A DNA stretch of 64,000 bases from Hyphomonadaceae bacterium. Its GTDB lineage: Bacteria > Pseudomonadota > Alphaproteobacteria > Caulobacterales > Aquidulcibacteraceae. Below are positions 32,784 through 40,060 of this stretch, one piece after another. The notes under the pieces are model-generated. The model saw only the letters and a list, made by a program, of their open reading frames with translations. It did no database searches and was not told the DNA's origin. The translations under genes were made by a program, and so were the position numbers. The stretch covers positions 31,775 through 95,774 of the forward strand of contig JAEUMR010000085.1 of the NCBI GenBank assembly GCA_016791385.1. Direction: 5' to 3'. Positions within the stretch are counted from its first letter, which is position 1. Each line of letters starts with the position of its first letter.

Positions 32784-35402
32784 TCAGCTCATCGCCTCGG
32801 CAATCAGCGCCGCTGCGTCCTCCAAAATGGCGTCTTCCGCCTGCCCCTGGATCGGCACGCGGCCAAGCTCCAGCATCACCGGCGCGCCGAAGGGTGAGAC
32901 GTGCGGCAAGTCCTTATGGACGATCCGGTCTTTCACGCGCTTCAGCAGCGCACCCAGGCGCTTGAGGTCGAGATAGCCCTCGCCCGCATCAGCGAACGCA
33001 GCTTGCACCAGCAAGTGATCAGGCTCGTATTGCTTCAGCACGTCGTAGATGAGGTCGGCCGAGAACGTGACTTGCCGGCCCGTCTTCTTCGCCTCCCCTG
33101 GCGCACGCCGCTCGATCATGCCGGCGATCACCGCGCAATTGCGGAACGTCCGCTTCATCAGCGCGCTTTCCGCCAACCACGCTTCCAGATCGTCGCCCAT
33201 CATGTCTTCATCGAACAGGCGCGCGAAATCGACATCGCCCATCGGTTCGAGACCCCACACCGCCATCGCGTATTCGCTGGCGAGGAAGCCCAGCGGATGC
33301 TTGCCGATGCGCTCCAGCCGGCGCGTTATCAGCATGCCCAGCGTCTGGTGCGCGAGCCGGCCCTCGAACGGATAGCAGACCAGGTAATTCTTCGGTCCGC
33401 GCGGAAACGTTTCGATCAACATCTGCTCAGGCGCTGGCACCACAGAGCGCTTTTTCTGGAACTTGATCCATTCGCGCACTTGCGGCGGCAGTGTTTTCTG
33501 CCGCTTCGGATCGTGCAGCATCTGCCGCACGCGCTCGGCCAGAAAGGTCGAGAGCGGAAACTTGCCGCCGGCATAGGAGGGAATGCTCGGCTCCTGCGCG
33601 CCGGGCGCAGGCACGGTGAGAACATCGTCTTCGCGCAGCCCGACGAAGCGCAGAATCTGGCCCGCAAAAATGAAGGTGTCGCCGGGCGTCAGCCCCTCGA
33701 TGAACCATTCCTCGATCTGGCCAAGCCTGCGCCCCGGCACGAGCGGACGCGGCGCGTCCGCTTTGGCCGCCGTCGCGCGCGCCGCAGCGCGATGCGCGAG
33801 GCGGACATTGAGCATGTCCGCTTCGATGATGGCGCCGACATTCATGCGGTGCTGCTGCGCCACCGAGGCATTGCGCGCACGCCAGCGGCCCGTGTGCGGG
33901 TCCTGCACGATGCGGCGGTAGCGATCGTAGGAGCGCAGCGCGTAACCGCCGGTGGCGACTAGGTCGACAGCACGGTCGAATTGCGCGCGCGGCAGATCGG
34001 CGTAAGGCGCGGCTGAGATCACCTCTGCGTAGAGCTCATCTGCGTCGAACGGCTCGCCGCAGGCGCAGCCCATGATGTGTTGGGCCAGGCAATCGAGCGC
34101 GCCGACGCGGGGCGCTGCGCCATCGAGCGCGCCTTCGGCGACGGCGTCCTGTGCGGCGCGGCATTCCAGCACTTCGAAGCGATTGCTCGGCGCCAGCAGC
34201 GCGCGCGAGGGTTCGTCCAGCCGGTGATTGGCGCGGCCGATCCGCTGCACCAGCCGCGCGCAGCCCTTCGGCGCGCCGACCTGAATGACGAGATCGACAT
34301 CACCCCAGTCGATGCCGAGGTCGAGCGTCGAGGTGCACACCACCGCGCGCAGATCGCCGCGCGCCATCGCCGCTTCCACCTTGCGCCGCTGCTGCACATC
34401 GAGCGAGCCGTGATGCAGCGCAATCGGCAACGCATCGTCATTGACGCGCCACAATTCCTGAAACACCAATTCGCTCTGCGCCCGCGTGTTGACGAACACC
34501 AGCGCCAGCTTCACGCGCTTGATTGCTTCGTACACGTCCGGGATCACGTGCCGCGCCGTGTGTCCCGCCCACGGAATACGCGCATCGCTATCGAGCACGT
34601 CGACGATCGGCTGCGCCCCGGGCGGGGCGCGAACAATCACCCCCTCCCCGCGAGGGGAGGGGGAAGGGGGCGGGGCGATGCGCGACGTCTGCCTTGTTCG
34701 CATCACTGCGAGCTTGGCTTCGCTGAGGGTCTCCCCGCCCCCCGGCCCCCTCCCCTCGCTGGGAGGGGGAGTAGAACCCACCAGCCAGCGCGCCAGATCC
34801 GCTTCGTCCGCCACCGTCGCGCTGAGCCCCACGCGCCGGTGCTGCGGCGCCCAGCGCGCGAGCCGCGCGAGTGCGAGCGCCAGCAGATCACCGCGCTTGG
34901 TCGGCGCCAGCGCGTGGATTTCATCGATCACCACCGCCTTCAGGTCGGCGAAGAACACGCGCGCATGCTCGGATGCGATCAGCAGGCACACTTGCTCCGG
35001 CGTCGTCAGCAGAATGTCGGGCGGATACGCGCGCTGACGTTGACGCCGATGCGGCGGAGTATCGCCGGTGCGCGCTTCCAGCCGCAGGTCGAGCTTCATC
35101 TCGCGCACTGGCGCTTCCAGATTACGCGCCACGTCCGTGGTCAGCGCTTTCAGCGGCGAGATGTAGAGCGTGTGCAGCCGATGCGGCCGGCGCGGGCCCT
35201 GATCGGCAAGCGGAGCAAGCTCGATCAGGCTGGGCAGAAAACCCGCCAGCGTCTTGCCCGCGCCGGTCGGCGCAATCAGCAGCGTCGAGCGGCCGGCAAG
35301 GCCGCGCTGAACCAGTTCCAGCTGATGCGCGCGCGGGGTCCAGCCGCGGCTGGCGAACCAGTCGGCGAACAACGGGGGCAGCATCGGATCGCCGGCGTCC
35401 AT
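32784..35402 (-). CDS. Ligase-associated DNA damage response DEXH-box helicase (Lhr family)
   Basis: An 872-residue superfamily 2 helicase. Walker A is APTGAGKTLAGFLP (near residue 42), motif II is VVIDEIHALAPTKRG, motif III is GLSATVAD, and motifs V-VI are STLDLGIDWGDVDLV and VQRIGRANHRLDEPS. A winged-helix domain and the Lhr-core C-terminal domain follow. The family unwinds DNA and RNA:DNA hybrids in repair. Between LARWLVGS and VRAPPGAQPIVDVLDS there are about 45 extra residues rich in Pro, Gly, Ser and Glu, encoded by two REP-like palindromes (34640-34769) that keep the frame open. The product length is a little above the usual 800-850. Confidence 0.92.
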   Translation of the reverse strand: MDAGDPMLPPLFADWFASRGWTPRAHQLELVQRGLAGRSTLLIAPTGAGKTLAGFLPSLIELAPLADQGPRRPHRLHTLYISPLKALTTDVARNLEAPVREMKLDLRLEARTGDTPPHRRQRQRAYPPDILLTTPEQVCLLIASEHARVFFADLKAVVIDEIHALAPTKRGDLLALALARLARWAPQHRRVGLSATVADEADLARWLVGSTPPPSEGRGPGGGETLSEAKLAVMRTRQTSRIAPPPSPSPRGEGVIVRAPPGAQPIVDVLDSDARIPWAGHTARHVIPDVYEAIKRVKLALVFVNTRAQSELVFQELWRVNDDALPIALHHGSLDVQQRRKVEAAMARGDLRAVVCTSTLDLGIDWGDVDLVIQVGAPKGCARLVQRIGRANHRLDEPSRALLAPSNRFEVLECRAAQDAVAEGALDGAAPRVGALDCLAQHIMGCACGEPFDADELYAEVISAAPYADLPRAQFDRAVDLVATGGYALRSYDRYRRIVQDPHTGRWRARNASVAQQHRMNVGAIIEADMLNVRLAHRAAARATAAKADAPRPLVPGRRLGQIEEWFIEGLTPGDTFIFAGQILRFVGLREDDVLTVPAPGAQEPSIPSYAGGKFPLSTFLAERVRQMLHDPKRQKTLPPQVREWIKFQKKRSVVPAPEQMLIETFPRGPKNYLVCYPFEGRLAHQTLGMLITRRLERIGKHPLGFLASEYAMAVWGLEPMGDVDFARLFDEDMMGDDLEAWLAESALMKRTFRNCAVIAGMIERRAPGEAKKTGRQVTFSADLIYDVLKQYEPDHLLVQAAFADAGEGYLDLKRLGALLKRVKDRIVHKDLPHVSPFGAPVMLELGRVPIQGQAEDAILEDAAALIAEAMS
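34640..34769. repeat. Inverted pair of REP-like palindromes inside the helicase ORF
   Basis: The left element has arms CCCCCTCCCC (34640-34649) and GGGGAGGGGG (34654-34663) with loop GCGA. The right element has arms CCCCCTCCC (34746-34754) and GGGAGGGGG (34761-34769). Each hairpin is followed on its outer or inner side by a G-rich run (GGGGGCGGGG), and the right element is close to the reverse complement of the left one over about 35 bases. Together they look like a BIME-type inverted REP pair with an 82-base spacer, and they are translated in frame as part of the helicase. Confidence 0.75.
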
Positions 35403-35484
35403 CGCCCTTCATGTAGCGTGTCTTGTGGCGGGCGCCGACGCCATGGCATGCTCAGGCCATGGTCTGCCGCCGCGCCCTCCCCGC

Positions 35485-36204
35485 ATGATGAGCGAAGGCG
35501 GCTACCAGCATCTGCGCGCCGACCGCGTGCTCGCCACGCTGGAGAAGCTGCACGCGCGCATCCTCGCCCGCTTCCCGGACGGCGGTCTGAGCCAAGTCTG
35601 CGCCGCGCTGATCGAAACCGCCCGCCACAGCGCCGCGGACGCCGCCGCGCTGGCCAAGCCCCATTATGCCTGGCGCGCGGGGCTGCTGGCCCTGGTCGCA
35701 GCCGGCGTCGCTGCGCAGATCGCCGCCTTCCGCTTCCTGCGCCTCGACATCGGCGCGGTCACTGCGCCGGAATTGCTGCAGGGGCTGGAAGCGGCGGTGA
35801 ACCTGCTCATCCTGTTCGGCGGTGCGATCTGGTTCCTGCTCAACCTGGAGGAACGCATCAAGCGCCGGCGCGCGCTCGACGCCCTGCACCGGCTGCGCTC
35901 GCTCGCGCACGTGATCGACATGCACCAGCTCACCAAGGACCCGACCATGCTGCTTGCTGGCGCGTCAACACCCGCCTCGCCACAGCGGACGATGACCGAG
36001 TTTGAGCTGACCCGGTATCTCGACTATTGCTCGGAGATGCTGGCGCTGATCGGCAAGTTGGCGGCGCTCTACGCCGAGGGCATGCGCGATGCGGTGGTGA
36101 TCGAGGCGGTGAACGATCTGGAAAACCTCACCACCGGGCTCGGCCGGAAAATTTGGCAAAAGATAACCATCATCGGCGCGCTGGCGGAAAAGCGCGGTAA
36201 CTGA
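35485..36204 (+). CDS. Two-TM membrane protein, hypothetical
   Basis: A 239-residue protein from ATG 35485 (an adjacent ATG is at 35488). A helical N-terminal region (YQHLRADRVLATLEKLHARI) is followed by two transmembrane helices (AGLLALVAAGVAAQIAAFRF and NLLILFGGAIWFLLNL), a basic turn (EERIKRRRALDALHRLRSL) and a soluble helical domain containing IDMHQLTKDPTML, YLDYCSEMLALIGKL and AVNDLENLTTGLGRKIWQKI. The HQLTKDP motif recalls a widespread family of uncharacterised alphaproteobacterial membrane proteins. It is divergent from the helicase gene. Function not recognised. Confidence 0.75.
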   Translation: MMSEGGYQHLRADRVLATLEKLHARILARFPDGGLSQVCAALIETARHSAADAAALAKPHYAWRAGLLALVAAGVAAQIAAFRFLRLDIGAVTAPELLQGLEAAVNLLILFGGAIWFLLNLEERIKRRRALDALHRLRSLAHVIDMHQLTKDPTMLLAGASTPASPQRTMTEFELTRYLDYCSEMLALIGKLAALYAEGMRDAVVIEAVNDLENLTTGLGRKIWQKITIIGALAEKRGN

Positions 36205-36206
36205 AA

Positions 36207-36246
36207 TTTACGACTCGTAAAGCGCCTGCGTTAGGAAATTTCCTAA
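36207..36246. promoter_or_regulatory. Two palindromes in the promoter of the receiver gene
   Basis: A perfect 16-base palindrome TTAGGAAATTTCCTAA occupies 36231-36246, and just upstream an inverted repeat TTTACG-ACT-CGTAAA occupies 36207-36221, enclosing a GANTC site (GACTC, 36212-36216). Both lie between the two-TM gene stop and the receiver gene start, 45-85 bases before ATG 36292. They are strong candidates for operator sites of a dimeric regulator; the regulator is unknown. Confidence 0.55.
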
Positions 36247-36291
36247 ATAATCGCTGCTACGCCTTGTGTGTTTGGGGGAGCCCCGCACGGC

Positions 36292-37182
36292 ATGCTCGGC
36301 GCAGTCTTTGATCCGTCGGAATTGACCGCGTTGGTCGCGGATCAGAACCATTTCGCGCGTCACATCACGCTTGAGCAATTGCGCCTGATGGGCTTTGGCC
36401 GCGTCACCGGCGCCTCCAGCAGCGAGGAGGCTTGGACCCTGTTGCTGCAGCACAACCCCGATGTCGTGCTGCTGGAATGGACCGAGGACGGCGACGGCCT
36501 AGACCTCGTGCGCCGCATCCGCACCAGCGAATTAACCCCCAACCGGGCGGTGTCCTTGTTCATGCTCAGCGCGCGCGGCGCCCAGCGCGATGTCGAAGCG
36601 GCGCGCCAAGCTGGCGTCGACGGCTATCTGCGCAAACCGATTTCGGGGCTCGCGCTGCAGCGGCGCGTGAAGAAGATCGTGACCCGTCCGCAGCCTTTCG
36701 TCGATACGCCCACCTATGCCGGCCCCTGCCGGCGCCGGCGCCAGGATCCCGCCTATCAAGGGCCGTGGCGCAGGCTGGACGACGCCGCGCCGGGCCCCAA
36801 CGGCCCGGAAGAAGAAGTCGACGTGAAGGTGCAGATGGCGCGCGCACGCGTCGCGGCGCTGCAGGGCGCGGTGGGCCACATGCTCACCGGCAACCCGCAA
36901 GCGGTGCGCGATGTGTACAAGGCGCTGAGCGAGCTGATCGCCGTGGCCGAAGAGATCGGCGATCAGTGCCTTGCCCTCGGCGGGCGCGAGATGGCGCGCT
37001 ACATCAAGGCGCAAGGCGCGCTCGGCCAATTCAACAACGACGTGTTGCAGACGCACGTCTCGGCCCTGCATCAGCTGGCGCATCTTCCCAACGCGCTCGG
37101 CGCCGAGCGTCAGCAAGTGGCGCAAAGCCTGCGCCGCATGGTCGACAAGAAGCTGCGCCAAGCTGGATCGCCGCAACGCTGA
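36292..37182 (+). CDS. Atypical receiver-domain protein with a helical C-terminus
   Basis: A 296-residue protein (304 if GTG 36268 is used). Residues 10-130 are a CheY-like receiver: the strand LVADQNHFARHITLEQLRLMG is split here as LVADQNHF and LEQLRLMGFG, then NPDVVLLEWTEDGDGLD, SLFMLSARG (conserved Ser) and GYLRKPIS (conserved Lys). The phospho-acceptor Asp is replaced by Glu62 (codon 36475-36477), and only one of the two metal-binding acids is left (Asp17). A Pro/Arg-rich linker leads to a helical domain (VAALQGAVGHMLTGNPQAVR, VAEEIGDQCLALGGREMARY) that looks like a phosphotransfer or dimerisation module. Probably an unphosphorylated, constitutively on receiver. Confidence 0.8.
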   Translation: MLGAVFDPSELTALVADQNHFARHITLEQLRLMGFGRVTGASSSEEAWTLLLQHNPDVVLLEWTEDGDGLDLVRRIRTSELTPNRAVSLFMLSARGAQRDVEAARQAGVDGYLRKPISGLALQRRVKKIVTRPQPFVDTPTYAGPCRRRRQDPAYQGPWRRLDDAAPGPNGPEEEVDVKVQMARARVAALQGAVGHMLTGNPQAVRDVYKALSELIAVAEEIGDQCLALGGREMARYIKAQGALGQFNNDVLQTHVSALHQLAHLPNALGAERQQVAQSLRRMVDKKLRQAGSPQR

Positions 37183-37191
37183 AGCGCGCGC

Positions 37192-37572
37192 CTAGCGTTT
37201 TCCCTTCTTCTTTGCCGCTGGCGCGCCATTCAGAGCAGCCGCGCCGCGCACGAGCGCCACGAACGCTTTCTCGTTCAAGCCATCGCCTTCGCGCAAATCG
37301 ATGGCGCGGCGCGCATTGCCGTCGAGTGCGGCGTTGAACAGGCCCGCCGGATCAGCCAGCGCGGCGCCCTTGGCGAAAGTCAGCTTCACCTTGTCCTTGT
37401 AAGTCTCGCCGGTGCAGATGAGCCCGTCCTTCTCCCACACCGGCACGCCAGCCGGATTGCCCGGCTTGCGCCATTTCACGACTTCGGTGATCTGCGGGTC
37501 GGCCGCTTCCATCAGCCGCCGCACTGTCTCCAACATCTGGCCGCGCCAGTCGGAAGCCGTTTTAACGGGCAT
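37192..37572 (-). CDS. DUF1801 domain protein
   Basis: A 126-residue protein of the DUF1801/YdhG-like fold: helices RGQMLETVRRLMEAADPQIT, strands VVKWRKPGNPAGVPVWEKDG and LICTGETYKDKVKLTFAKGA, then GNARRAIDLREGDGLNEKAF. A Lys-rich tail (AAKKKGKR) ends it. Some members (frataxin-like YdhG) bind iron; no activity can be read here. It is the last gene of the AraC/VOC operon and overlaps the small membrane gene by 11 bases. Confidence 0.85.
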   Translation of the reverse strand: MPVKTASDWRGQMLETVRRLMEAADPQITEVVKWRKPGNPAGVPVWEKDGLICTGETYKDKVKLTFAKGAALADPAGLFNAALDGNARRAIDLREGDGLNEKAFVALVRGAAALNGAPAAKKKGKR

Positions 37573-37762
37573 CGCGTTGCCGCTGCAGGTAAGGCGAAAC
37601 GAACATCGTCAGCCCGGTCAGCAGCAACAGCAGCAACGGCGGGAGCGGCGCATAGGTCACCCATGCCAGCGGCGCGCCGAAGGCCATCACGATGAAATTG
37701 GCGGCGACCGTCGCCGTGAACAGGATCGACACCCAGCGATGGGTCTTGCGGATCGCACTCAT
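37562..37762 (-). CDS. Small two-TM membrane protein
   Basis: A 66-residue protein: KTHRWVSILFTATVAANFIV as first helix with a few flanking residues, then APLPPLLLLLLTGLTMFVSP as second, and a basic end (YLQRQRDAR). It overlaps the VOC gene stop (ATGA) and the DUF1801 start, so it is embedded in a four-gene operon and is likely real in spite of its size. No family recognised with certainty. Confidence 0.7.
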   Translation of the reverse strand: MSAIRKTHRWVSILFTATVAANFIVMAFGAPLAWVTYAPLPPLLLLLLTGLTMFVSPYLQRQRDAR

Positions 37763-38172
37763 GGCTGCCTCCGGCTCTCGATCATCTTCCAGCCGTTGCC
37801 GGACGGATCGCGGAAGCTGGCGTCGACGGCGCCGTAGCGATCGATCGGCTCTTGCGTGAACTCAACTCCGCGCGCGCGCATGCGCTCGTAGGCGGCGCGG
37901 CAATCCTCGACCATTAGCACCAGCGGCGGCATCGCCCCCTTCGCCACCGCTTGATGCATGGTCTGCGCGGTCGCCGCGTCGATGATGGGCGGTTGCGGCT
38001 TGAACAAGCCCAATTGAAATGACGGCTGTTCGGGATGCTGCACGGTGAGCCAACGATAATCGCCGTTGCGCGCATCGGTATGGATGCGGAAGCCCAGCTT
38101 CTCGACATAGAATTGCAGCGCTTCGTCCTGGTCGTGAACGTAAATCCCGGCGACGCCGACACCTTGGCTCAT
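37759..38172 (-). CDS. VOC family (glyoxalase/bleomycin-resistance fold) protein
   Basis: A 137-residue protein with the two beta-alpha-beta-beta-beta modules of the VOC superfamily: GVAGIYVHDQDEALQFYVEK, LGFRIHTDARNGDYRWLTVQ, PPLVLMVEDCRAAYERMRAR and SFRDPSGNGWKMIESR. It could be a metal-dependent dioxygenase-, lyase- or resistance-type member; the substrate is unknown. It follows the AraC regulator gene by 2 bases and overlaps the next ORF, a common AraC-VOC arrangement. Confidence 0.88.
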   Translation of the reverse strand: MSQGVGVAGIYVHDQDEALQFYVEKLGFRIHTDARNGDYRWLTVQHPEQPSFQLGLFKPQPPIIDAATAQTMHQAVAKGAMPPLVLMVEDCRAAYERMRARGVEFTQEPIDRYGAVDASFRDPSGNGWKMIESRRQP

Positions 38173-38174
38173 GG

Positions 38175-38666
38175 CTATTCCTCCGTGCGAACGGTCTTAT
38201 CGGCCTCCTCTCTGCGCCGCTTCTCCGAAACTGCTGTTCTGAGATCAGGCCGGTTGGCGGCGCTCAGGAAACACGGCGGTGTTCCCTCCTCGCGCGGCGC
38301 GGCCCTGACGCGGGCGCGAAAGTCGCCCGGGCTTTCGCCGGTGATGTCGAGGAAAGTGCGCCCGAAAGTGCCGAGACTGGACCAGCCCGCTTCAAAGGCG
38401 ATGTCGGTAATCGGCAACTCGGTATCGCGCAGCAGCGCGCTCGCGCGCTCGATCCGGCGGGTCAGCAGATAGCGGTGCGGCGGCGCCCCGAACGCTTGCT
38501 TGAACGAGCGCGCAAAGTGCGCCTCGGAAACGCCGCTGACCGATGCGAGCCGCTTGACCGGCCATTGTTCATGCGAGGCAGCGTCCATCCGGTCCTTGGC
38601 GCGCAGCAAGCGCCGCAGCAGCGCCGGGTCTTGGCCTTGGCCTGCGTCGGCGCTGCGCGTGCTCAC
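38175..38666 (-). CDS. AraC family transcriptional regulator (DNA-binding domain only)
   Basis: A 163-residue protein made almost wholly of the AraC double helix-turn-helix: VKRLASVSGVSEAHFARSFK, QAFGAPPHRYLLTRRIERAS, ITDIAFEAGWSSLGTFGRTF and LDITGESPGDFRARVR. There is no separate ligand domain; the C-terminal 40 residues are basic and disordered. It heads the operon with the VOC, small membrane and DUF1801 genes and probably controls it. Confidence 0.88.
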   Translation of the reverse strand: MSTRSADAGQGQDPALLRRLLRAKDRMDAASHEQWPVKRLASVSGVSEAHFARSFKQAFGAPPHRYLLTRRIERASALLRDTELPITDIAFEAGWSSLGTFGRTFLDITGESPGDFRARVRAAPREEGTPPCFLSAANRPDLRTAVSEKRRREEADKTVRTEE

Positions 38667-38677
38667 GGCGAACGCGC

Positions 38678-40060
38678 CTAATGCTCGTGCCGTTTCGGCG
38701 GCTGCACGAACAGCAGCAGCACAAAGCCCGCTATCAGCAAGATGACGATCGAAGCAAAGCCGGCGCGCTGGCTTTCATACGCATCGGTGAAATACTCCAC
38801 CAGCATCGGCCCGAGCCACGCTGTCGCCGAACCCGACAGCGCATAAAGGCCGAACACTTCGCCCTCCATCCCCTCCGGCGCGAGACGCGCCATCAGCGCC
38901 CGGCTTGAGGCATACGCAGCGGTGATGGAAATGGCGATGACGACGGCAAAGCCCAAATACGCGAGCTGCGGCACGGTGTTGAAGATCGGCCCCTCCCAAG
39001 CCCGCGCGGCGGGATCGACAGGAATGAAGAACAACATCGACGTCGCCGTCATCGACACCATGGCGATCAGGCAGACAAAGGTGACGCCGATCTCGATCAC
39101 CACCGCGCGCTTGGGTCCGATCGTGTGATCGAGCCAGCCGCCGACAAAGCCGCCGAGCACAGCGAATATGGTGAGGATGATGCCGTAGGCGAGCATCTCG
39201 ATCAGGCCCCAGCCCATCGTCCCGGCCGCATAGATGCCGCTGAAAATCAGGATCGCCGTCTTGCCGTCGGCGTAGAGCATGCGCGCGATCAGAAACAGCG
39301 CGACGTTCTTGTAGTCGCGTAGCTTGCGCAGCGTGCGCATGACATTGCCAACGCCATGACGCATCGCATCGCCGAAGCGTTCGCCGGTGGTGACCAGATC
39401 GGGCGTGTAGAGAAACAGCGGGACCGCGAACACGATCAGCCACGCCGCGCACAGCAGCGTGACGATGCGGCTCGGCTCGAACTTCGCCGGATCGAGCCCG
39501 AACAAAGGCGCTTCCGGCAGGAACGGCAGATCGATCTGCCCCGGCAGCGCCATCGTCACCAGCACGAACACCAAGAGCAGCACGGAAGCGGCATTGCCGA
39601 GCGAGAGGCCCAGCCCCGACACCAGCGAGAGCTGCTTCGGCGGCGCAGCGCGCGTCAGCATCGCGTTGTGCAGCACCTCGGTGTAAACGAACATCACGCC
39701 GCTGCTGGTGACGGCAAGGCCGAGCGCCCACAGCGGCAGGCCCTGCGCGCCAGGCATCGCCCACCATTGCACGATCATCGTCAGCGCTAGGGCTGCGGTG
39801 AACAGCGCCAGCAACGGCTTGCGCCGCCCCATCCGGTCGGTCGCCGCGCCCAGGAACGGCGCCGTCAGCGCGATGATGATGCCGGCGGTCTTGTGCCAGC
39901 CCGAGATCAGCGTTTGCCCGTGGATCGGATCGCCGATGACGACATTGGAAACGTACGGCGCGAAAACATAGATGGTGCCGAGCAGCACCCACGGATTACG
40001 CGCCCACTCGAACAGCGCCCAGCTCCAGGCGCCGCGGCCGATGCTGGAGAGCGGGGCCAG
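38678..40060 (-). CDS. MFS transporter, UMF1-like, with a probable CTG start
   Basis: A 12-TM transporter of about 460 residues. Motif A-like loop TDRMGRRKPLLALF, the segment WHKTAGIIIALTAPFLGAAT and the first-helix motif ALFEWARNPWVLLGTIYVFA are typical of UMF1-type MFS proteins. The conserved WSWALFEWARNPW lies upstream of the first standard start (GTG 39988), so translation must begin earlier. The only frame-open stretch reaches back to the stop TAG of the alpha/beta hydrolase gene, and the codon right after that stop is CTG (40058-40060). No ATG, GTG or TTG is in frame between. The substrate is unknown; AmpG-like or autophagy-like (Atg22) roles are known for relatives. Confidence 0.8.
   Translation of the reverse strand: MAPLSSIGRGAWSWALFEWARNPWVLLGTIYVFAPYVSNVVIGDPIHGQTLISGWHKTAGIIIALTAPFLGAATDRMGRRKPLLALFTAALALTMIVQWWAMPGAQGLPLWALGLAVTSSGVMFVYTEVLHNAMLTRAAPPKQLSLVSGLGLSLGNAASVLLLVFVLVTMALPGQIDLPFLPEAPLFGLDPAKFEPSRIVTLLCAAWLIVFAVPLFLYTPDLVTTGERFGDAMRHGVGNVMRTLRKLRDYKNVALFLIARMLYADGKTAILIFSGIYAAGTMGWGLIEMLAYGIILTIFAVLGGFVGGWLDHTIGPKRAVVIEIGVTFVCLIAMVSMTATSMLFFIPVDPAARAWEGPIFNTVPQLAYLGFAVVIAISITAAYASSRALMARLAPEGMEGEVFGLYALSGSATAWLGPMLVEYFTDAYESQRAGFASIVILLIAGFVLLLFVQPPKRHEH

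Noticed and set aside
34077-36005. 642-codon plus-strand frame across the helicase gene and the two-TM gene
   Set aside because: It covers two better-supported genes in other frames and has no recognisable domain.
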